DNA from: Fen-999 sp035505955
GTDB taxonomy: Bacteria > Pseudomonadota > Gammaproteobacteria > Burkholderiales > Rhodocyclaceae
DNA length: 18,362 nt
NCBI GenBank assembly: GCA_035505955.1
Contig: DATJQH010000128.1
Location: forward strand, 1 to 18,362
Reading direction: 5' to 3'
The position numbers and the translations under genes are program-made. Shown here piece after piece: positions 8,155 to 15,753 of the stretch. The notes under the pieces were generated by a model. It had not been told where the DNA came from. It did not search any database and saw only the letters and a program-made list of their open reading frames with translations. The stretch's first letter is position 1, and each line of letters begins with the position of its first letter.

Positions 8155-8190
8155 CTGCACGTATGCAAATGGCTGCATTTCAACGTGCAG
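8155..8190. promoter_or_regulatory. Nested inverted repeats in divergent intergenic region (candidate operator)
   Basis: The 89-bp gap between the adenosyltransferase start (8121) and the start at 8211 contains a perfect 8-bp inverted repeat: CTGCACGT at 8155-8162 and ACGTGCAG at 8183-8190, separated by 20 bp. Inside it lie ATGCA (8163-8167) facing TGCAT (8174-8178), and AAATG (8167-8171) facing CATTT (8176-8180). GGCTGCA also recurs as a direct repeat 18 bp apart (8153 and 8171). The outer arms are about three helical turns apart, which suits a dimer or tetramer operator. As RNA it could also fold as a hairpin just before the ribosome site AAGGGGGGAA. The cognate regulator is unknown. Confidence 0.4.
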
Positions 8191-8210
8191 TATCAGAAGG
8201 GGGGAACAGC

Positions 8211-8375
8211 ATGACGACGCAAGGCGAACACGAAGCATATGAAGCCCGGTCGAAGGCAACGTTTTCAGCCGAACGCAAGGAGGACTATTTCGTTCTCGCA
8301 GTTGCCGCGGGCACGGTGGCACTGGTGCTGGCCGGTGTCATCGGCCCGAATTTCGTGAAATCGCTGTTCTTCTGA
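8211..8375 (+). CDS. Small single-pass membrane protein (54 aa)
   Basis: The 54-residue product has a charged N-terminal half rich in Glu, Lys and Arg, ending ERKEDYF. One membrane segment follows (about 27-46), then the short tail NFVKSLFF. A strong ribosome site (AAGGGGGGAA) lies 5-10 nt before ATG 8211, which strongly supports translation. I do not recognise the family with confidence. It is the first gene after the dyad-rich control region and is 14 nt upstream of what looks like a decayed YeiH-type exporter. It may once have been a small partner subunit of that transporter; this is inference. No catalytic residues are visible. Confidence 0.7.
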   Translation: MTTQGEHEAYEARSKATFSAERKEDYFVLAVAAGTVALVLAGVIGPNFVKSLFF

Positions 8376-8389
8376 CGGGGGGCGGACAA

Positions 8390-8696
8390 GTGGGCAGCGG
8401 TGGAATCGGTGTCGACTTCAGTCTCAAGAACCTTCCGACGATGCTGCCGGGACTCATCCTCTGTGCGGCCCCTGGCTGGAGCGCCCTGCAGTGGGATGCC
8501 TCGATGTACAAGTGGCAGGCCCACTACAAGGAGGCTGAAAGGCTTCTGAAGGAAGTCACCGAAGGCAAGGCGCACGCAACATTCGAACATGGGCACGCAA
8601 CTGTTGATCTCCATCTGGCGTAGGCGCGCCAAGATCGACTCCGGTGTTGCGGGCGTGATGGGCGCGGGCATCAGCGTCTGCGGCGTCTCGGCGGGG
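8390..8696 (+). pseudogene. Probable remnant of a YeiH/UPF0324-type putative sulfate exporter
   Basis: A GTG at 8390, preceded by a G-rich ribosome site, opens a 77-codon frame ending at TAG 8621-8623. Its residues 15-35 (LPTMLPGLILCAAPGWSAL) look like the first membrane segment of YeiH-family exporters, which begin with an LPG or IPG motif. In another frame, 8661-8693 encodes GAGISVCGVSA. This closely resembles the conserved GAGxSICGAAA/GVGICGVSA motif that lies about 140 residues into those proteins. The order is right, but the roughly 100 residues between are missing and the frame changes, as expected after an internal deletion. The alternative is that 8390-8623 is an intact small gene of unknown function. 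The family link is from memory of the motif, not a search. Confidence 0.45.
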
Positions 8697-8944
8697 AGCG
8701 CTTCGCCCGCGGCCTCGCGCGCTGGACCTCGCGCGACCTGCCAGCGCGGCTCGAAGGCGATGCGCTGGCTGCTCGACAGTTTCTGGCGGAAGTTCAGTCC
8801 GACGGCGCGTCGCGTCGGGTTGATCGTGATCGCGACGGAAGTCCTGGTACTGTTGCTGTTCGACGCCGTCCTCGTGGTCCTCCGGTTCGCCACCCAACGT
8901 GCGCTTGGTTCGCACTGGAAAGGGGGGAGTGTTGATCGCCGTCA
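8697..8944 (+). other. Region without a convincing gene; possible small membrane ORF 8760-8969
   Basis: No frame here is clearly coding. One frame from ATG 8760 runs to 8969 (69 codons). It contains a strongly hydrophobic stretch, VGLIVIATEVLVLLLFDAVL, that would span a membrane. However, its ribosome site is poor (GAAGG only 2 nt away), its tail WKGGSVDRRQCTWNQAA is not protein-like, and it overlaps the kinase start. A different frame over about 8690-8800 reads as a plausible soluble helix (ERFARGLARW...). The mixture of fragments in changing frames suggests further remnants of a broken gene. A G-run (8922-8927) at the end may be a ribosome site or part of the promoter of the kinase operon. 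Confidence 0.35.
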
Positions 8945-10729
8945 ATGCACATGGAATCAGGCCGCCTAGGCTGTTGTTGTTGCGACATGGCATCCGGAAA
9001 CACGATCTTGTCTGGTGACAACGGGCCGACGCCGGCAGCGGGCGGAAACCTGGCGTTGCGTGATGCGTATTACGCGCGACAGAAATATCTTTTCGCGCTC
9101 GCGTTCGTCGTGGTGTCCATCGTTCCTCTGCTGCTTCTCGACTTCAAGACATCGCGCGTCTACGAGGAATCGTGGATGGAGCGAGCGGCCCGGGAATTGT
9201 CGACGCTCGCGCATGATCGCAAGGAGATCATCGACCGGTTTCTTGGAACCCAGGAGGATCAGCTGGCGAGTCTGGTAGCGCTCCACGGCGCGCGGGAGCT
9301 GGCGCAGGGGACCCGTCTGGCGACGCTTCTTGGCGCGCTCGACCGCAACGGGGCGATTACAGATCTGGGGGTCATCGACGCGAAGGGCAATCACCTTGCG
9401 TATCAGGGGCCATTCGCGCGGGAACTTGCGGGCCGCAACTATGCGGGCGCCCCGTGGTTCGTCGAAGTCATGAGGAGCGGCCGCTACGTCAGCGACGTGT
9501 TCAGCGGCTATCGCAAGGTACCGCACCTTGTCGTCGCGGTCGCCGATCCGGCACGGGCAGGGATACTGCGTGCGACCATCGACCTCGCCTTCTTCAATGG
9601 GCTGCTGCAGACTGCGGACGTGGGACCGGATGGAGATGCGTTCATCGTCAACCGCCGCGGCGAAATGCAGACCGGCAGCCGGATCGGGCGTGGTCGTGTG
9701 ACGCCGGAGGAACTTGAGCGATTCTCCGCACTGGCCGACGAAGGCGGCAACGCTGCCCGCCGGGGCGACACCATCCACAGCGCCGTGTATCTGAACAACC
9801 GCCAGTGGCTGCTGGTGCTCGAAACGAACGTGGAGTCCTCGTTGGCACCATATGAAGAGGCACGGCACCGCGACACCGTGCTGGTGGCAGTGGCGGCGGC
9901 GGCCATCATCCTCGTGGCCGTGGGGCTGACGCATTCGATGATCGGGCGCCTTGCCCGCGCCGAGCACGAACGCAACCTCCTCGCCAACCAGGTCGGCGAC
10001 GTCGAGAAACTGGCGCTGATCGGACGGCTGGCTGCCAGCGTGGCGCACGAGATCAACAACCCGCTGCAGCTCATCTCGGGCCAGACGGGCCTGATGGACG
10101 ACCTCATGGAGGACGAAAGGCCGGACGCCGTGGTGCACCTTGGCGAGTACCGCGAGGCGCTGGGCAAGGTTCGCACGCAGATCGCCCGCGCCAGCACTAT
10201 CACGCGCCGACTGCTCGGCTTTTCGCGCGGTTCGGACGGCCGGTCGGTGGATACGGACGTCAATCAGGCGGTCGAAGAAACCGCGGCGTTGTTCGAGCAC
10301 GAAGCGCGCCGGCACCGGATCACGATCGAGCGCCACTACCAGGATGGCCTGCCCGCGGTCTCTCTCGATCCGGCGCAGCTGCAACAGGTCGTCCTCAATG
10401 TGCTGCACAACGCCATGGACGCGATCGGCCAGGACGGCACGATCACAATTACGAGCCGCGTGAAGGAAGAGCGGGTCGTCGTCGACTTTGCGGACACCGG
10501 CCCGGGGCTCAGTATCGAGGTCCTGGAGCACTTGTACGATCCTTTCTTCACGACGAAGCCCAAGGGCAAGGGCACGGGACTGGGCCTCTATGTTTCGCAC
10601 GACATCATGGCGCGGCTCGGCGGCGAGTTGATCGCCGAGAACCGCGATGGCGGCGGTGCCGTCTTCTCTCTCGAGTTGCCTGCCATGCAGGCACGGGCGA
10701 ATCGGTTTGCGGAAGCTGTTTGCATGTAG
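8945..10729 (+). CDS. Membrane sensor histidine kinase with extracytoplasmic Cache-like domain
   Basis: This is a 594-residue inner-membrane sensor kinase. TM1 is at about 48-66 and TM2 at about 311-330. The roughly 240-residue loop between them (with DLGVIDAKGNHLAYQGP and GRNYAGAPWFVEVM) looks like a double Cache sensor domain. The cytoplasmic part has the H-box LAASVAHEINNPL (phospho-acceptor H368), the N-box VVLNVLHNAMDAI (N489), the G1 box DTGPGL (517-522) and the G2 box GKGTGLGL (541-548), so it should be active. It resembles NtrB/DctB-type kinases. The start is uncertain: ATG 8945 is the first after an in-frame stop, but the G-rich site is 16 nt away. ATG 8987 would remove an odd GCCCCD segment. 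A likely partner is the lone receiver at 15330. The ligand is unknown, perhaps a sulfur compound. Confidence 0.88.
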   Translation: MHMESGRLGCCCCDMASGNTILSGDNGPTPAAGGNLALRDAYYARQKYLFALAFVVVSIVPLLLLDFKTSRVYEESWMERAARELSTLAHDRKEIIDRFLGTQEDQLASLVALHGARELAQGTRLATLLGALDRNGAITDLGVIDAKGNHLAYQGPFARELAGRNYAGAPWFVEVMRSGRYVSDVFSGYRKVPHLVVAVADPARAGILRATIDLAFFNGLLQTADVGPDGDAFIVNRRGEMQTGSRIGRGRVTPEELERFSALADEGGNAARRGDTIHSAVYLNNRQWLLVLETNVESSLAPYEEARHRDTVLVAVAAAAIILVAVGLTHSMIGRLARAEHERNLLANQVGDVEKLALIGRLAASVAHEINNPLQLISGQTGLMDDLMEDERPDAVVHLGEYREALGKVRTQIARASTITRRLLGFSRGSDGRSVDTDVNQAVEETAALFEHEARRHRITIERHYQDGLPAVSLDPAQLQQVVLNVLHNAMDAIGQDGTITITSRVKEERVVVDFADTGPGLSIEVLEHLYDPFFTTKPKGKGTGLGLYVSHDIMARLGGELIAENRDGGGAVFSLELPAMQARANRFAEAVCM

Positions 10730-10738
10730 GAGATCGAC

Positions 10739-12061
10739 ATGACTTGGGCAAGGCAACTATACGAATTGATGATGTCCGGCGCCCGGCAGTACGCGCGCTG
10801 GGACGTCGAGACATCGCAGCGAATCGTGCGCGACCGGAAACGCATCGCTCTACTGGGCCTGTTCCTGCTGCCAGTAGTTGCTATTGGCATCGCATGCGCC
10901 GATGAGGTTGGCGCGGCGCTGCCCCATGTCCTGGGCGGCAAACAGGCTTACGGTCCGGCCTATTACACGACGACGATCTTCGCCGCCTCGATTGCGGTCG
11001 GTGTTGTCGCCGGCCTGATCACTGGGTGCATCGGCGCCGGCGGCGGATTCATCATCGCGCCTGCATTGATGAGCGCCGGCGTCAAGGGCATTCTGGCCGT
11101 CGGCACCGACCTCTTTCATATCTTTGCCAAGGCGATCATGGGCAGCGTGCTCCATCGCAAGCTCGGCAACATTTCGGTTTCGCTCGCCGTCACGTTCCTG
11201 ATCGGATCGATCGCCGGCGCCACGGCCGGCGGCAACCTCAATCGGACCCTGTACGAGATGAACCCGGTGCTGTCGGACGCCTTCATCACGACGATCTATG
11301 TCTTGATCCTCGGCTTCCTCAGCTTCTACGGCCTGGCCGATTTCTTCAAGTCGCGCAAGGCTGCCGCGGCGCCTGAACAGGTCGCGAACGCGGCCGGCCG
11401 GCCGGCTGCGGACGACATGACGGGGCTCGCCCGTCGCGTCCAGGGGTTCAATCTGCCGCCGATGATCCGCTTCGATCAGGGCGTGGTCCCGGGCGGACGA
11501 CGGATTTCCGCGATCTTCCTGGTCGCCAGCGGCTTTCTGGTGGGTCTGGCCGCCGCGATCATGGGCGTCGGCGGCGGATTCCTCACGTTCCCGATCTTCG
11601 TCTACGTGCTCGGGGTGTCTTCGGCAACGACCGTGGGTACCGACATCCTGCAGATCGTGTTTACCGCGGGCTACGCGGGCATTGCCCAGTACGCGATTTA
11701 CGGCTTCATCTTCTACACGCTGGCGATGGGCATGCTGCTCGGGTCGCTGATCGGCATCCAGGTCGGCACGTTCGTGACCAAGGTAGTGCCAGGCGCGACC
11801 ATCCGCGGCTTCTTCGCGCTGGCCGTGATGTCGGCGTTCGTCAATCGTGTCTTCGCCTTGCCGGCGAAACTGGCGAGCCTCGAGTACATTTCGTTGAGCA
11901 AGGATGCCGGCTCCCTGATCGAGACGATCGGCATCGTCATCTTCTTCGTCACCCTGAGCAGCTTTGCGCTCTGGGTATTCTGGACATTCTTCAGCAACAT
12001 CCGCACGCTCAAGGGTGAGGACGATGCGTCCGATTTCGAGGCCAAGGAGGAACAAGCATGA
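10739..12061 (+). CDS. TauE/SafE family membrane transporter (one-piece, N-terminally extended)
   Basis: This 440-residue polytopic membrane protein carries both TauE/SafE repeats, marked by GAGGGFIIAP (99-108) and GVGGGFLTFP (276-285). An extra N-terminal membrane segment lies at about 36-54, a hydrophilic cytoplasmic-type linker at about 203-252, and a further C-terminal segment at about 393-417 before an acidic tail. The family exports sulfite, sulfoacetate and related anions. At 440 residues it is longer than the usual 250-300. GGAG lies 6-9 nt before ATG 10739, the kinase stop is 9 nt upstream, and the stop overlaps the next start (ATGA). Being between a kinase and a receiver gene, it may be the target or a co-sensor of the two-component pair; that is inference. 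Confidence 0.88.
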   Translation: MTWARQLYELMMSGARQYARWDVETSQRIVRDRKRIALLGLFLLPVVAIGIACADEVGAALPHVLGGKQAYGPAYYTTTIFAASIAVGVVAGLITGCIGAGGGFIIAPALMSAGVKGILAVGTDLFHIFAKAIMGSVLHRKLGNISVSLAVTFLIGSIAGATAGGNLNRTLYEMNPVLSDAFITTIYVLILGFLSFYGLADFFKSRKAAAAPEQVANAAGRPAADDMTGLARRVQGFNLPPMIRFDQGVVPGGRRISAIFLVASGFLVGLAAAIMGVGGGFLTFPIFVYVLGVSSATTVGTDILQIVFTAGYAGIAQYAIYGFIFYTLAMGMLLGSLIGIQVGTFVTKVVPGATIRGFFALAVMSAFVNRVFALPAKLASLEYISLSKDAGSLIETIGIVIFFVTLSSFALWVFWTFFSNIRTLKGEDDASDFEAKEEQA

Positions 12062-12747
12062 TCCAGAACAAGAAGGAGTTCGGGCTCGGCCTGCTGTTGG
12101 TTGCGGTGTTCCTGCTGGTCCTGGTTGGGATCTTCAGCCCGCTCTTCGCGGGTGGACGCAACACCCTCGACTACCTCGACAGCACGTTCAATTCGATTTC
12201 GAAGGATTCGGCCTACTACATACCCGCCGTAAAGGAGAAGGCCGGCAAGCTGGTCAGCACGACGATGTCCGTCAACTTCAAGAGCGCAGACACGGCACAG
12301 GCCGCGCGCGTGGCCAAATTGCTGGGGGCGGCAGGGGGCACGGTGACCGCAAATGCCCAGAACCTGGCCGTCACTGGCGACTTGGGCCAATTGCTCGACG
12401 CGGTACTGGCCGATGCCGACCTGATGTTCAGGAACGACGGTGATGCCGTGGCGGGGAAGTATGGCTTTGACGGAAGGCGCGTTCTTGTCGACTGGCACCA
12501 GACGTTCTCGGCCATGGCCAAGGACCTTACTCGCCAGGGCAGGTTCGGCGAGGCGCGGATGCTGCGCGAGGTGCAGACCAAGGCGATCGAGCCGGCCTAC
12601 AACTACTACGGCATCGAGGCCGTACCCATGAGCCGCATGTTCTGGGTCGCCATGGGCGCACTTGTCGGATACGTGGTCTACACGATCTGGTACGGCTATG
12701 CCATCCTGTTCCTGTTCGAGGGCTGGGGCATCCGGCTCAAACACTGA
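12058..12747 (+). CDS. Two-TM membrane protein of unknown function
   Basis: The 229-residue protein has an N-terminal membrane anchor (about 9-30), a soluble middle of about 160 residues and a C-terminal hydrophobic region (about 194-222) followed by a basic end. The middle (e.g. ARVAKLLGAAGGTVTANAQN, 83-102, and LLDAVLADADLMF, 112-124) looks alpha/beta and could lie in the periplasm. I do not recognise a family, and no catalytic motif stands out. Its start overlaps the TauE stop by 4 nt, implying translational coupling and perhaps a physical complex with that transporter. The next gene starts 25 nt downstream. It may be an accessory subunit of the exporter; this rests on position only. Confidence 0.78.
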   Translation: MIQNKKEFGLGLLLVAVFLLVLVGIFSPLFAGGRNTLDYLDSTFNSISKDSAYYIPAVKEKAGKLVSTTMSVNFKSADTAQAARVAKLLGAAGGTVTANAQNLAVTGDLGQLLDAVLADADLMFRNDGDAVAGKYGFDGRRVLVDWHQTFSAMAKDLTRQGRFGEARMLREVQTKAIEPAYNYYGIEAVPMSRMFWVAMGALVGYVVYTIWYGYAILFLFEGWGIRLKH

Positions 12748-12772
12748 AGCGCCGCGGTCGCGGCCGTCCGCA

Positions 12773-15361
12773 ATGTCTTTCGTGCTCGAACAACTTGCCC
12801 GGTTCTTCAGGCGGTCGCCGAAGTCCGGTCCCGAGGAAGTGCGCTCGGCCTTCCAGGACCACTATCGCAACTTCCGCGCGCTTCTGACAGCCAACAACAA
12901 CGCACTCGAACTGATGTCGACTGCCGAGGAAATGCTGCACTCGGGCAAGCCGTTCGGCATGGCCTTCGTGGGTGGCGACATCACGGCCCTGACCGTGAAT
13001 GTCTTCAAGATGGTGCGCAGCCTGATCGCCTTGTCGGATGGCCGCTACAAGGAACTTGAAGACCGCTTCAAGATCATCGCCGACCGCGTCGAGGCGATCC
13101 TCTCGCGCCAGCCGGTGGTGGCGGGCAGTGCCTTCGTCCTGACGATGGAAGAGATCGACAGCGGCGCCGTGGACCAGGTCGGCGCGAAGATGGCGAACCT
13201 CGGCGAGTTGCGCAACCGCCTTGGCATCCGCGTGCCGGAGGGATTCGCCGTGACGGTCCTGGCGGGCCGCCATTTCATGGAGGCGAGCCGCATCACCGAC
13301 GAGATCAACCGCCGTTTGCAGACGCTCGACGTCGAAGACCTGCAGGCGCTCGATCGCGTCAGCGACGACATCCAGGACCTGATTCGGGGAGCGCACCTGC
13401 CCGACGATCTGGATCACCTGATCCGCGAGCACGCCGATCGACTCGCGCACGACGCCGGCGACGAGGCGACGGTGTCGCTGCGATCCAGCGCCTGGGGCGA
13501 GGACAGCCGGCAGAGTTCCTTCGCCGGCCAGTACCGGACCCGGCTGAATGTACCGCTGGCCGCCATTCCAGAGACGTACAAGGACATCGTGGCCGGCAAG
13601 TATCGCAGCCAGGCGATCGTCTACCGCGAGCAGCGCGGCTACCGCCACCAGGACGTGCTGATGTGCGTCGGGTGCCTCGTCATGGTCGACGCCGTGGTCA
13701 GCGGCGTTTGCTATTCGCGCCCGCCCGACGATCCGCGCAGCCCGTGGCTCGTCGTCCACGCTGCGCCCGGACTGGGCAACCATATCGTGGATGGCACGTC
13801 GGCATACGACCTGTTGCGGATCGGACGCGAATCGCCACATGCCATTGTCGCGGTGCACCTGGCGACCGGGGAATCCGCCAACGCGTGTCTTTCCGACGTG
13901 CATGCACGCGAACTCGCGCAGTTGTCGCTTCGCATCGAGCAGCACTTCGGCACGCCCCAGGACATCGAATGGGCGGTCGACCGGGACGGACGGCTGGTCA
14001 TCCTTCAGGCCCGGCCGAGTGGCACGCTGACACCGACGAACGCGGGAGCTGCTCCAGACTCGGCCTCGTTCGAGGCAGCGCCCATCCTCGCGGGAGGCGC
14101 CACTGCAAGCCGTGGCGTGGCATCTGGAGCAGTGCGCAGGGTCAAGACGCAGGAGCAGGCCCTGCACTTTCCGCGGGATGCCGTTCTGGTGGTCGAGACG
14201 CCCTACCCGGAATGGGCTGTGCTGATGAATCGGGCGGCAGCGGTCGTGGCTGAGTCCGGCCAGATCGCCACGCACCTTGCCACCGTGGCACGCGAGTTCG
14301 GCGTGCCGGCGCTGTTCGACCTGCCTGGCGCGCTGTCGCGCCTGGAGGACGGGCAGGTCGTGACCGTCGATGCAACGGGCCGGCGCGTGTATCAGGGGTG
14401 TGTGGAGGCGCTGCTGGAGCAGGCGACGCGCCGGCCGAACCTGATGGAAGGCAGTCCGGTGCACTCGCTGCTGAAGGAGGCGCTGGGCCACATCACGCCG
14501 CTCCATCTGACCGAGCCCGACTCGCCGCGCTTCAAGCCGGCCGCGTGTCGAACGCTGCACGACATCACGCGCTTCTGCCACGAAAAGGCCCTGGCCGAAA
14601 TGCTCAGACTGGGCCGCCGGCTGGGCGCCAAGGACAAGTCGGCCAAGCAGCTCTACGTCGTCGGCTTGCCCTCGCAGTGGTGGGTGGTGAATGTCGATGA
14701 CGGCTTCCGCGAAGGTGCCGACCTGTCCGACCCGTTCATACGCATCGAGGATATCGTGTCGGAACCGATGCTGGCCATCTGGCAGGGAATCAACGCAGTC
14801 CACTGGGACGGCCCGCCTCCCGTGAGCCTGCGCGGCTTCGGCGCCATCATCGCCCAGTCGGCCATGAATCCGCAGCTCGATCCGGCGGTCCGTTCCAGTT
14901 TGTCGGGCCGCAACTACTTCCTGATTTCGCGCAACTACTGCAACCTCAGTGTCCGGCTCGGTTACCATTTCGCCCTGGCCGAGGCGAGTTTCTCCGAGTT
15001 GCTCAGCGAGTCCTATGTCAACTTCACCTTCCAGGGAGGGGCGGCGGACGAATCCAGGCGCCGGCGGCGCGTGCACTTGTTGGCCGACACACTCCGATCG
15101 ATCGACTTTCGCGTCAGCGTCAAGGGCGACTCGCTGAGTGCGCGCATCGAGAAGCGCCCGATACCCTACCTGAAGGAGCGTCTGCTGGTCCTCGGTTATC
15201 TGCTGATTCACACCCGCCAGATGGATATGGTGATGCACGACGAGGCACGCATCGACCGTTATCTGGAGAAAATGCGAGCCGACATCGCTGCGATTCGTGG
15301 CGCAGCGGCGGCGAATTCCGGAGCCGAGAATGAAGCAGCCCAAGAACATCCTGCTGGTTGA
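12773..15361 (+). CDS. PEP-synthase-like phosphotransfer protein (ATP-grasp plus swivelling His domain, no PEP barrel)
   Basis: This protein has 862 residues in four parts. Residues 1-125 are a helical N-domain of unknown family. Residues 130-415 are a PPDK/PEP-synthase ATP-grasp domain, with KMANLGEL (139-146), VPEGFAVT (154-161), SLRSSAWGEDS (235-245), SSFAGQY (248-254) and DIEWAVDRDGRLVILQARP (397-415). Residues about 435-545 are the swivelling domain with the phospho-histidine motif ATHLATVAREFGVPALF (H501). Residues 550-840 are a C-domain I do not recognise, with none of the PEP/pyruvate barrel motifs. The ATP and His halves look functional, so it should transfer phosphate from ATP to His and on to an unknown acceptor; rifampin phosphotransferase uses comparable domains. 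ATG 12773 is chosen because upstream in-frame codons overlap the previous gene. No clear ribosome site is visible. It overlaps the receiver gene by 32 nt. Confidence 0.83.
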   Translation: MSFVLEQLARFFRRSPKSGPEEVRSAFQDHYRNFRALLTANNNALELMSTAEEMLHSGKPFGMAFVGGDITALTVNVFKMVRSLIALSDGRYKELEDRFKIIADRVEAILSRQPVVAGSAFVLTMEEIDSGAVDQVGAKMANLGELRNRLGIRVPEGFAVTVLAGRHFMEASRITDEINRRLQTLDVEDLQALDRVSDDIQDLIRGAHLPDDLDHLIREHADRLAHDAGDEATVSLRSSAWGEDSRQSSFAGQYRTRLNVPLAAIPETYKDIVAGKYRSQAIVYREQRGYRHQDVLMCVGCLVMVDAVVSGVCYSRPPDDPRSPWLVVHAAPGLGNHIVDGTSAYDLLRIGRESPHAIVAVHLATGESANACLSDVHARELAQLSLRIEQHFGTPQDIEWAVDRDGRLVILQARPSGTLTPTNAGAAPDSASFEAAPILAGGATASRGVASGAVRRVKTQEQALHFPRDAVLVVETPYPEWAVLMNRAAAVVAESGQIATHLATVAREFGVPALFDLPGALSRLEDGQVVTVDATGRRVYQGCVEALLEQATRRPNLMEGSPVHSLLKEALGHITPLHLTEPDSPRFKPAACRTLHDITRFCHEKALAEMLRLGRRLGAKDKSAKQLYVVGLPSQWWVVNVDDGFREGADLSDPFIRIEDIVSEPMLAIWQGINAVHWDGPPPVSLRGFGAIIAQSAMNPQLDPAVRSSLSGRNYFLISRNYCNLSVRLGYHFALAEASFSELLSESYVNFTFQGGAADESRRRRRVHLLADTLRSIDFRVSVKGDSLSARIEKRPIPYLKERLLVLGYLLIHTRQMDMVMHDEARIDRYLEKMRADIAAIRGAAAANSGAENEAAQEHPAG

Positions 15362-15704
15362 CGACGAGGAGGAGTTCCTCGAGACCACCTCGCTCCGCTT
15401 GCGGCGGCGCGCATTCGATGTCAGAACCGCGACGCGCTGGGGTGAGGCAATGCCCGAGGTGCAGTCCGGCTGGCCCCACGTGGTAGTGCTGGACGTGATG
15501 CTGCCGGATGTCGATGGCATGGAATGCCTGGCGCGCATCAAGGCGATGCAGCGCCACCTGCCGGTGGTGATGCTCACCGGACACGCTTCACTGCAAGCCA
15601 GTGTCTGGGGCCTCGAACACGGAGCCAGCGACTACTGCCTGAAGCCGATAGAACTGGACGAACTCGTAGAGAAGATCATCCTCGCCTATCAGGATGTCCG
15701 TTAG
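15330..15704 (+). CDS. Single-domain response regulator (receiver only)
   Basis: This 124-residue CheY/NtrC-type receiver has no output domain. The acidic pair D11-D12, phospho-acceptor D55 (VVVLDVMLPD), T83 (MLTGHA) and K105 (YCLKPIE) are all in place, so it should be phosphorylatable. GGAG lies about 8 nt before ATG 15330, within the coding end of the PEP-synthase-like gene, which it overlaps by 32 nt in another frame. The likely partner is the sensor kinase at 8945, four genes upstream. With no DNA-binding domain it must act by protein contact, for example on the TauE protein, the phosphotransfer protein or a distant phosphorelay; which one is not visible. It ends the operon. A short hairpin (GGCG/CGCC) and the palindrome GGCTCGAGCC at 15737-15746 follow, without a T-run. 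Confidence 0.92.
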   Translation: MKQPKNILLVDDEEEFLETTSLRLRRRAFDVRTATRWGEAMPEVQSGWPHVVVLDVMLPDVDGMECLARIKAMQRHLPVVMLTGHASLQASVWGLEHGASDYCLKPIELDELVEKIILAYQDVR

Positions 15705-15753
15705 CAGTTACAGGCGGATTCGCCAAATGGCGGTCCGGCTCGAGCCAGACGCC

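Noticed and set aside
8971..8985. Short TGT/TTG triplet tract as a possible phase-variable repeat
   Set aside because: Only about four units and a triplet period, so length changes would not shift the frame.
8966..10756. Long minus-strand open frame opposite the histidine kinase
   Set aside because: It is an antisense shadow with Arg/His/Val-rich, motif-free translation. The plus-strand frame has complete kinase boxes.
12737..15577. Very long open frame on the minus strand opposite the PEP-synthase-like gene
   Set aside because: It is the antisense shadow of a GC-rich gene with clear family motifs on the plus strand. Its translation is low-complexity (rich in Arg, His, Gln, Asp) and shows no domain.
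15720..15746. Possible intrinsic terminator between the convergent receiver and TauE-Usp genes
   Set aside because: The stem GGCG-N4-CGCC is only 4 bp and neither it nor the palindrome GGCTCGAGCC is followed by a T-run.
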